A stretch of DNA of 64,000 bases. It comes from Marmoricola sp. (GTDB lineage: Bacteria; Actinomycetota; Actinomycetes; Propionibacteriales; Nocardioidaceae). The position numbers were made by a program, and so were the translations under genes. Below, piece after piece: positions 57,551 through 64,000 of the stretch. Under the pieces are notes generated by a model, which saw nothing but the letters and a program-made list of their open reading frames with translations, did not search any database and was not told the origin of the DNA. Numbering within the stretch: the stretch's first letter is position 1; the number at the start of each line of letters is the position of its first letter. The stretch is taken from the NCBI GenBank assembly GCA_025964775.1, contig JAOPYE010000012.1:1-64000 (forward strand), in the 5' to 3' direction.

Positions 57551-57855
57551 CCGCGGGGCTCCTTAACGATCTTGTCGTTCAGCCGCAGCGTCAGGGGCAC
57601 GACCCAGAGGAACTCGGACTGTATCGGGCCCAGATGGGGTCGCTTGAGTTGTAGAACTACTGCGACCGGATTGCCACACGCAGGTCCGATTTCGGTTCTG
57701 ATCAAGACGCCGAATCGTCCCATTGAGCCCAAATGAGCCTCGCCCAGAGCTCGGGCCACATAAATCGGGCACATTCGGGCCCGGAAAACCACATCCCCAC
57801 CAGGCTCGCCGAGTGTTACAAAAGTCTCACACGAAAGGCGATCTAGCGAGCGGAG
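57551..57855. other. Intergenic region before the DeoR gene; no gene seen
   Basis: No credible coding frame in about 305 bases. GTGTTACAAAAGTCTCACAC at 57812-57831 has GTGT/ACAC ends and is a weak dyad that could bind the DeoR regulator; unproven. Confidence 0.35.
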
Positions 57856-58638
57856 GTGACGACTGCAGTGTTGGACTCAGGCGAAGGGCGTAGACGGCGG
57901 ATCCTTGACCGGGCTCGGGTTGACGGGCGGATCGACGTCCTGTCGATGGCGGCGGAACTTGATGTGTCGAATGAAACCGTCCGCCGTGACCTAAAGGTCC
58001 TTGAGGCACAATCGCTGGTGCGTCGTCATCATGGCGGTGCAATACCGGTGGAGACGACCGGGTTCGAGTCGACGCTCGACATGCGCTCGGGGCACAGTGT
58101 TCCAGAGAAGCAGCGCATCGCCGTCGCCGCAGTCAACCTGCTCGACGAAGCTGAGAGCTTGTTCCTTGACGAGGGATACACGCCTTATCTGGTCGCCGAG
58201 AAGCTTCTTGTGCACCCGCAGAACTTGACGATCGTCACGGCTTCCCTTCAGATTGCCGGCCTCCTCGCCGCTGGCTCGGGCCACACAGTTCTGCTTCTCG
58301 GGGGCCTGGTCAGGGGCACAACGCTCGCGACTGTTGAGCATTGGGCAATCGGCATGCTGCGCGACTTCAATTTCAATGTAGCGATCGTCGGGGCAAACGG
58401 AATATCCCGAGAGGGCGGGCTGACAACGCCGGACCCTCGTGTCGCCGCGGTCAAGGCGGCAGCTTTGCAGGCGTCGCAGCGCCGAATCTTTGTGGGCATC
58501 CATACAAAGTTTGGCGTCACGTCATTCTGCCGGTTCGGGGACGTGGAAGATCTTGAGGCGATCGTCACCGAGACCGCACTGCCGCCTCGCGAGGCCAACA
58601 TGCTTTCGGCACTAGGTCCAAAAGTTATCCGGACCTGA
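57856..58638 (+). CDS. DeoR-family transcriptional regulator
   Basis: A 260-aa DeoR/GlpR-type repressor of a sugar or polyol operon. The HTH is RRILDRARVDGRIDVLSMAA, ELDVSNETVRRDLKVLEAQS, LVRRHHGGAI. The C-terminal sensor has the isomerase-like fold (SVPEKQRIAVAAVNLLDEAE, then FLDEGYTPYLVAEKL, VGANGISREGGLTTPD). GTG 57856. It is the first gene of an operon with an ABC importer, hydrolase and mannitol-dehydrogenase-family enzyme, in one direction. The effector is probably a sugar phosphate. Confidence 0.9.
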   Translation: MTTAVLDSGEGRRRRILDRARVDGRIDVLSMAAELDVSNETVRRDLKVLEAQSLVRRHHGGAIPVETTGFESTLDMRSGHSVPEKQRIAVAAVNLLDEAESLFLDEGYTPYLVAEKLLVHPQNLTIVTASLQIAGLLAAGSGHTVLLLGGLVRGTTLATVEHWAIGMLRDFNFNVAIVGANGISREGGLTTPDPRVAAVKAAALQASQRRIFVGIHTKFGVTSFCRFGDVEDLEAIVTETALPPREANMLSALGPKVIRT

Positions 58639-58730
58639 GCAATACCGAGAAGAAGGACCCCACCAATCAGGAGCCATCGGGGTCTGGCTCAGAACGCCCA
58701 AAAAATGGGCAGAGAAACTGGAGGAGACCA

Positions 58731-59723
58731 GTGAATGGTTCCATCACCCGGAGCCTAGGTATCGGTGCAATCGGCATCATGCTTAGCGCCTCGTTGGCTG
58801 CGTGTGGCAGTAGCAGCACGCCTAACAGCAGCCCACCAACCACCAAGGCTTCTGGCGCAAAGGCGTTGAAGTCATTGCAGTTCGTCAACCCGTTGCCAAC
58901 GCAACCAGTATGGCAGCAAGTCGACAGCTGTATGAAGCAAGAGGCCCAAGCCAAGGGCTTGACCTACACCTCGAGCGGCCCGCCGGCATCAAGTCCTGGT
59001 GATCCGACAGTCATGATCCAGCAGATCCAGCAGGCGACTGCTCAAGGCGTTGGAGCGATCGTCACCTTCCCGGCTTCCGGAGCCTTCGGCCCAGTGCTGC
59101 AGCAGGCTCAGCAGAAAGGGATCATCACCGCCACTTTGTATGGCGACGGAACGCCGGCGAGCGGGGCCACGGTGAACGCTGGGGTCGACTGGACGCAAAT
59201 TGGTCAACAGTACGTAGCTGCGATTGCGTCACTTCCCGGCGACCACCACGTCGGTCTGGTCGCAGAAGCTTCGACTGGAATCGGCAAGTCGTGGACGGAC
59301 GGGGTCGAGGCCGCTGCGGCCAAGACGAGCAACGTCCACATTGCCGGCACCGTGTACATCGGCGCCGACGCATCCAACGCGCTGCCGCAGGTGACGAGTC
59401 TGCTGACGGCGCACCCAAATATCGATTTTGTCGCATCGAACACTGGCCTCATGACTCAGGGCGCAGTTGCGGCCATTAAGTCCCGGAACCTCGTCGGCAA
59501 GGTGAGGCTGCTAGTGATCAACAACGCCAACGGCGGACCTCAGGCAGTCGAAAACGGCATGGCTGTCGGTGTCTACCTCCAGGATCTCTGCGACCTGGCA
59601 AAACGTACCGTTGACGGTGTCGTGGAAGCGTCCCAGGGCGTCAAGGTTCCGCTCATTGCGGTTAACGCTGTGATCGCCAAGAAGGACGATCTGCAGGGAT
59701 ATCTGAACAAGGGCTGGAGTTAA
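58731..59723 (+). CDS. Sugar-type ABC transporter substrate-binding lipoprotein
   Basis: A 330-aa periplasmic-binding-type protein with lipobox ASLAAC (Cys25) and a Ser/Pro/Thr linker. Then the ligand-binding core LKSLQFVNPLPTQPVWQQVD, MIQQIQQATAQGVGAIVTFP, HVGLVAEASTGIGKSWTDGV. GTG 58731 with GGAGGAG upstream. A small GCCCA-A5-TGGGC dyad (58696-58710) lies in its leader. It feeds the ATPase and permease that follow without a gap. Confidence 0.9.
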   Translation: MNGSITRSLGIGAIGIMLSASLAACGSSSTPNSSPPTTKASGAKALKSLQFVNPLPTQPVWQQVDSCMKQEAQAKGLTYTSSGPPASSPGDPTVMIQQIQQATAQGVGAIVTFPASGAFGPVLQQAQQKGIITATLYGDGTPASGATVNAGVDWTQIGQQYVAAIASLPGDHHVGLVAEASTGIGKSWTDGVEAAAAKTSNVHIAGTVYIGADASNALPQVTSLLTAHPNIDFVASNTGLMTQGAVAAIKSRNLVGKVRLLVINNANGGPQAVENGMAVGVYLQDLCDLAKRTVDGVVEASQGVKVPLIAVNAVIAKKDDLQGYLNKGWS

Positions 59724-60478
59724 TGAACGTCCCCGTGCTGAACCTTCGCGGTATCACGAAGTCGTTTGGATCCGTGTCTGCTCTAGAAAGTTTCAACCTT
59801 GCGGCTTACGAGGGAGAGGTACACGCTCTCGTCGGCGACAACGGGGCTGGCAAGTCGACCGCGATCAAGATCATCACGGGGCTTCATCAAGCTGACGAGG
59901 GAGTGGTTGAGGTTCTCGGCTCGCCGCTCCCTCATCGGCGCTCACCCGCCAGTCTTAGCGAGCATGGAATCTCCGTGGTCTACCAAGATCTGGCGCTTGT
60001 CGAATGCTTGGATATCGCAACTAACCTGTCGTTGGGCGGATTGCCACGGCGATTCGGCATGCTCGACCGACGTCGCATGCACAAAGACGCTCAGACCGTG
60101 CTCGGAGACCTAAAGGTCCGGGTCACTGACGTTTCTACGGCCGTAGGCCTTCTCTCGGGAGGGCAACGACAGATCATCGCCATCGCCCGGGCGGTGAGAT
60201 TGAACAAGCCGCTCCTGCTGTTGGACGAACCGACGGCTGCCCTTGGAGTACAGGAGACCGCCCACGTCGGCGAAATCGTCGACCAGCTCAAAGCAGACGG
60301 GAAGACCATCGTGTGCATCAGTCACGACCTGGAGTTCGTCTTCCAGCATGCCGATCGGATAAGCGTTCTGAGACTCGGCCGCACCGTCGCGAGCCGGAGA
60401 ACCGAAGACACAACGAGGGCTGAGATCGTCGGACTTATCACTGGCGCAATCCGCCCAGACGAAGGCGCTGTCGCATGA
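59723..60478 (+). CDS. ABC transporter ATPase, single domain
   Basis: A 251-aa ATPase with one ABC domain: Walker A VGDNGAGKSTAIKI, signature LLSGGQRQIIAIARAV, Walker B LLLLDEPTAALG, switch His in ISHDLEFV. Unlike the two-domain ATPase at 47821, only one domain is present, so the importer likely uses a homodimer. Coupled to the preceding gene (shared base) and following gene (ATGA). Confidence 0.9.
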   Translation: MNVPVLNLRGITKSFGSVSALESFNLAAYEGEVHALVGDNGAGKSTAIKIITGLHQADEGVVEVLGSPLPHRRSPASLSEHGISVVYQDLALVECLDIATNLSLGGLPRRFGMLDRRRMHKDAQTVLGDLKVRVTDVSTAVGLLSGGQRQIIAIARAVRLNKPLLLLDEPTAALGVQETAHVGEIVDQLKADGKTIVCISHDLEFVFQHADRISVLRLGRTVASRRTEDTTRAEIVGLITGAIRPDEGAVA

Positions 60479-61494
60479 CACTCACAGCCCATCGCCCAGA
60501 GACAAACGCCTCGTTACCACCAAAGGGAAGGAGCATAGTGCCTCAGTTGCGCAAGGTCTTTGCGAGACAAGAGGTCTCGTTACTTTTCGTTGTCATTGCA
60601 ATCGGTGCGGCCACGGCACTCAAGTCCTCGGCGTTTCTGACCACGTCGAACATCCAGCAGGTCTTCATCGCTAGCGTGAGTATCTTCGTCATGGGATGCG
60701 GCACCGCTCTCCTTGTCATCGGCGGCGGACTCGACTTTTCCGTGGGGGCCACATTCACATTAGGTGGACTGCTCACCGCCCAACTTATGGTTCACAGTGT
60801 GCCATGGCCATTGGCAATCCTTGTCGGACTCATCGCCTGTGTCTTCGTCGGCGTAGCCAATTTTGCGATCATCACCTACCTACATGTCCCCCCGATCATC
60901 GCGACACTCGGAAGCTTTTACGTACTCACCGGCATAACCACGGTGATGACGAACGGGCTCGACGTTCTTCCCCTGCCTCAAGGATTTCAGACGCTTGCCC
61001 AGGACAAGTTCCTTGGCATTCCGAACACAGTCGTGTTTGCCATTGTGGTCGGCGTGCTCACGTGGTTCGTCCTAGAGCGAATGCCGTTCGGAATTAACGT
61101 TCGAGCACTTGGGGGTAACCGAGACGCTGCGCTCGGCAATGGGCTGGCCGTCGCATGGCTGGATGTCGCCTTATACGGAACGGCCGCGCTCACAGGAGGG
61201 GCAGCCGGCGTGATGTACGCCGCTCAAGTGGGATCGGGGCAGGTGAACGCCGGTGGCTCTTCGTCCACGTTGACTGTCATTACCGCAGTCCTAATCGGCG
61301 GCGTAAGCCTCCTCGGCGGCCTTGGCAGCATCCAGGGTGTCGCAATGGGCGCGGTGCTCCTATCCCTCATCAATAACGCCCTAGTGCTGACCCAAATTCC
61401 GCCGACGCTAAACACGATCATCATCGGCTCAATCTTGATATGCGCAGTCGCTTTGGACCACTTGCGGCGCGAACGGCTGTATCGCAAGCGCTGA
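60475..61494 (+). CDS. Sugar-type ABC transporter permease
   Basis: A 339-aa permease of the RbsC family with about 8-10 membrane helices. Motifs: VIGGGLDFSVGATFTLGGLL, YLHVPPIIATLGSFYVLTGI, LGGNRDAALGNGLAVAWLDV (EAA-like loop), GGSSSTLTVITAVLIGGVSL. ATG 60475 overlaps the ATPase stop by 4 bases. Imports the ligand of the 58731-59723 lipoprotein. Confidence 0.9.
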   Translation: MTLTAHRPETNASLPPKGRSIVPQLRKVFARQEVSLLFVVIAIGAATALKSSAFLTTSNIQQVFIASVSIFVMGCGTALLVIGGGLDFSVGATFTLGGLLTAQLMVHSVPWPLAILVGLIACVFVGVANFAIITYLHVPPIIATLGSFYVLTGITTVMTNGLDVLPLPQGFQTLAQDKFLGIPNTVVFAIVVGVLTWFVLERMPFGINVRALGGNRDAALGNGLAVAWLDVALYGTAALTGGAAGVMYAAQVGSGQVNAGGSSSTLTVITAVLIGGVSLLGGLGSIQGVAMGAVLLSLINNALVLTQIPPTLNTIIIGSILICAVALDHLRRERLYRKR

Positions 61495-61532
61495 GGTAAT
61501 CACGTCGCCAACATGCTTTCATAGGAGTTTCT

Positions 61533-62471
61533 GTGCCTAAAGCTCTCGATCCCAGCGTTGAGGCCCTTGTCGCGGAGTTCAACAGTTCACCGCTCGACCC
61601 AATTGTATTCTCGCCGGATTCGCTCAGGGCCGCCTCTTCAAGAACGCTTGCCAAATGGCAAGTAGGGCCGGCACCTGAACTTTGCGGCACTGTACGTGCG
61701 GATTCCCTCGTGCTCGACGACAGGTCAGTTCCGATCCGCCGTTACGCGCCGTTGGACGTGGTCCATGAAGGGAGCGTGGTCGTTCACCTCCACGGAGGGG
61801 GGTGGATTGCTGGCAGCCTAGATTCGGCGGATCGCTTTGCTCGCGATCTTGCCATCCACTTGGCTGTGAATGTGGTGTCAGTGGGGTACAGGCTGTCCGA
61901 CGAGGCACCATTTCCGGCCGCGCTGCTCGACGCAGTTGCCGTAGTCAAGGCATTGCGTTCGGACGGCGCGTCGTGGATTGGCCTTTCCGGCGACAGCGCC
62001 GGTGGCAATCTGGCGGCTTCGACCAGCATCTCGCTGGTCCGATCCGGCGAACCCGTTGACGCCCAACTCCTGATCTATCCGTGTCTCGACCCGTCAATGA
62101 CGTCGCCGTCGTACAAGGAGTTCGCGGACGGGTTCCTCCTCACGGCTGAAGCGATGGGCTACTACTGGCGCACTTACGCAGCTGGGCACCGGGCAGACGA
62201 TGAACTTCTGGCCCCACTTGCCGCGACGTCTCTAGTCGGAATGCCATCGACGGTGATCGCAACTGCGGAGTCCGATCCACTGGTCGACGAGGGCGCAGAG
62301 TTCGCACGCCGGCTGATACAGGCAGGCGTGCGCACCACTTACCTGCCAGCCAAAGGCTTGGTTCACGCTTATATCGATTTCACCGATCGCTCGTCACGGG
62401 CACTTGCCGCACGAGACGAAGTGCTGGACGCCTTCGCTGAACTCCACCGAGCCCAAGTGGACGTGCGATGA
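61533..62471 (+). CDS. HSL-family alpha/beta hydrolase (esterase)
   Basis: A 312-aa esterase with HLHGGGWIAGS (oxyanion loop), Ser155 in SGDSAGGNLA, VGYRLSDEAPFPAALLDAVA, and TAESDPLVDEG for the Asp. It likely deacylates an esterified sugar or polyol imported by the preceding ABC system. GTG 61533 with ATAGGAG 9 bases upstream. It overlaps the next gene by 4 bases. Confidence 0.9.
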   Translation: MPKALDPSVEALVAEFNSSPLDPIVFSPDSLRAASSRTLAKWQVGPAPELCGTVRADSLVLDDRSVPIRRYAPLDVVHEGSVVVHLHGGGWIAGSLDSADRFARDLAIHLAVNVVSVGYRLSDEAPFPAALLDAVAVVKALRSDGASWIGLSGDSAGGNLAASTSISLVRSGEPVDAQLLIYPCLDPSMTSPSYKEFADGFLLTAEAMGYYWRTYAAGHRADDELLAPLAATSLVGMPSTVIATAESDPLVDEGAEFARRLIQAGVRTTYLPAKGLVHAYIDFTDRSSRALAARDEVLDAFAELHRAQVDVR

Positions 62472-63967
62472 CGTGCGCACCTCCAGGATCGCTAACTGTC
62501 CCGCAGGCGGCGTCTGTGGAATGGCGTGGTTACGACCGTTCAGCCCTCACTCTCGGCATCGTGCACTTTGGCGTTGGGGCGTTTCATCGAGCTCACTTTG
62601 CCGAATACATCGACGACGCGCTTGCCGCAGGCGAGACAGGCTGGGCGATATGCGGCGTCGGACTCCTACCCGAGGATCGCGCGATCCTGGATAGCTTGCG
62701 CAACCAGGGATGCATCTACACCCGAACCGTCAAACATGCAGACGGAACATGGTCTCCGCGCTTGATCGGGTCAATCATCGAGGTTCTGTCTGCGCCTGAC
62801 GATCCATCCGTGGTACTCGATCGACTCGACAACCCGACGGTGCGGATCGTTTCGATGACGATCACCGAGGGCGGTTATCTCATCGACGAACAGACCGGTG
62901 AGTTCGACACGGCCGCAAACTCCATTCAGGACGACCTCGACGGGATGTCGTCGCCGACGACCATCTTCGGGTACCTGGTGACGGCATTGGCAAGAAGGCG
63001 GGAGGCAGGTATCGAGCCGTTTACCGTCCTGAGTTGCGACAACCTTCCCGGCAACGGGGACGCTATCCGGAAGGGCGTTCTCGCTGTCGCGGCTTACAGG
63101 GACCCCGACCTAGCCGCATGGATTTCGGCGAATGTCGCTTTTCCAAACTCGATGGTGGACCGGATCACACCCGGAACCAGCGACGCCGATCGAGAGCGGT
63201 TGCGCGAGGAGTTCGAGATCGTCGACAACGCTGCGGTTGTCTGCGAGCCGTTCAAACAGTGGGTCTTGGAGGACGAGTTCACGTCTGGTAGGCCGTCACT
63301 CGACCACTACGGTGCGCAGTTTGTTGCCGATGTAGGACCGTTCGAGGGGGCGAAACTGCGGATGCTCAACGGCGGACACCAGGCAATCGCCCAGCTTGGA
63401 TACTTGGGTGGGCACGAGTTTGTGCACCAAGCATGCACTGATCCCATCCTCATCAACTTCCTCCTTGCCTACCTGGCAGAGGTTCAAGTCACGCTCTCCG
63501 AGCAAGTGGACCTTGACCTCGATCGTTACGGTCGTCAGTTGATAGCCCGCTTCAGCAATCCCGAGATCGCTGATCCCGTTGACCGAATCCGCGCCTACGC
63601 TTCAGATCGAATTCCAAAGTGGGTCGTGCCGCCGCTTTGCGAAAATCTCGCAGCTGGCAGAGATCCGGTTTTCGGCGCTCTAGTCCTCGTTGCATGGCGC
63701 CGGGCGATCCAGCTCCGGCATTCCCTTCCCATCGCTGAGGCGGCACCGGACCGAATCGGCGATCGCTTGGCAATGCTCGCCGACGACGGAGACCCGATCG
63801 TGTTCCTTGGCGAGCGCGACCTATTTGGTCGACTTGCCGACGACGCGGCATTCGCTGGCGGCTTCGGCCGCCTTGCCGCTGGATTCGAGGCCTTCGGCGC
63901 GCCCCCCGAGGTGCTCCGGATCCTCTACAAGGAACTCTTCGGAGGACCGATTTCTGTTGGTGCGTAA
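62468..63967 (+). CDS. Mannitol dehydrogenase-family polyol oxidoreductase
   Basis: A 499-aa long-chain dehydrogenase (mannitol/fructuronate reductase family). N-terminal Rossmann part LTLGIVHFGVGAFHRAHFAE, middle SMTITEGGYLID and SCDNLPGNG, catalytic domain with FPNSMVDRITPGTSDADRER, VCEPFKQWVLEDEF, KLRMLNGGHQAIAQLGYLGG (the catalytic Lys is in KLRMLNGxH). It oxidises a sugar alcohol or reduces a keto-sugar acid, consistent with a DeoR-controlled polyol operon. Confidence 0.95.
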   Translation: MTCAPPGSLTVPQAASVEWRGYDRSALTLGIVHFGVGAFHRAHFAEYIDDALAAGETGWAICGVGLLPEDRAILDSLRNQGCIYTRTVKHADGTWSPRLIGSIIEVLSAPDDPSVVLDRLDNPTVRIVSMTITEGGYLIDEQTGEFDTAANSIQDDLDGMSSPTTIFGYLVTALARRREAGIEPFTVLSCDNLPGNGDAIRKGVLAVAAYRDPDLAAWISANVAFPNSMVDRITPGTSDADRERLREEFEIVDNAAVVCEPFKQWVLEDEFTSGRPSLDHYGAQFVADVGPFEGAKLRMLNGGHQAIAQLGYLGGHEFVHQACTDPILINFLLAYLAEVQVTLSEQVDLDLDRYGRQLIARFSNPEIADPVDRIRAYASDRIPKWVVPPLCENLAAGRDPVFGALVLVAWRRAIQLRHSLPIAEAAPDRIGDRLAMLADDGDPIVFLGERDLFGRLADDAAFAGGFGRLAAGFEAFGAPPEVLRILYKELFGGPISVGA

Positions 63968-63988
63968 CTGAAGTCTCGGGAGGACGCC

Positions 63989-64000
63989 ATGTACATGAGA
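63989..64000 (+). CDS. Start of a further gene, cut by the window end
   Basis: ATG 63989 followed by Tyr-Met-Arg, with GGGAGGA about 7 bases upstream and only 21 bases after the dehydrogenase stop. The good ribosome binding site suggests a further operon gene, but nothing can be said of its product. Confidence 0.4.

Overview
The window looks like a stretch of a high-GC actinomycete chromosome: GC-rich third codon positions, many GTG (and possibly TTG) starts, GGAGG-type ribosome binding sites, a fused PcaD-PcaC enzyme (PcaL), and soil-type aromatic catabolism. I cannot name the genus. No tRNA, rRNA or CRISPR array was seen.

Positions 1 to about 15,450 are an accessory island. It holds a HAD hydrolase, a small HTH protein and a complete IS110-family element (CDS 2054-3115). 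Next comes a ubiquitin-like operon (3590 to about 8736): ubiquitin-like protein, E2-like protein, JAB-E1 fusion, a 66-aa protein of unknown function and a papain-like cysteine peptidase, closely followed by an ECF-type sigma factor and an HTH partner. After it lie a convergent DUF5131/TcmP pair (the three-Cys-motif proteins), an unknown protein, a DUF4365-TPR protein, a DksA-like protein that has lost its zinc cysteines, and a 5'-truncated IS110 remnant. This has the look of a defence or mobile-gene island bounded by IS110 copies.

From 15,800 to 31,100 the genes are catabolic. One SnoaL-like/aldehyde dehydrogenase/MarR group has a striking 44-bp operator. A complete beta-ketoadipate branch follows (pcaH, G, B, L, F, I, J) with divergent IclR and LysR regulators. 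A secreted SnoaL-like paralogue is then divergent from a TetR gene, with three copies of one dyad between them.

From 31,200 to 57,600 there is an aromatic or phthalate-like catabolic cluster: an SDR, a flavin reductase fused to a GntR/FCD-like module, a homogentisate-dioxygenase-like enzyme, two tandem Crp/Fnr regulators, an Nramp transporter, a class D flavin hydroxylase, a dihydroxyphthalate-decarboxylase-like protein, a quinone reductase, a beta-keto acid cleavage enzyme with a new 56-aa membrane protein, SnoaL-like proteins, a sugar-type ABC importer, an ACMSD-like decarboxylase, an FAD monooxygenase, an aldehyde dehydrogenase, a CoA-transferase pair and an esterase. A repeated motif (TGGACCTAGGTCAC and variants) precedes several of these genes and may be the Crp/Fnr site. 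A segment carrying a Crp tail, this motif and the hydroxylase 5' end is duplicated around the Nramp gene, with opposite halves decayed.

From 57,850 to the end is a DeoR-controlled operon with a second sugar-type ABC importer, an HSL-type esterase and a mannitol-dehydrogenase-family enzyme.
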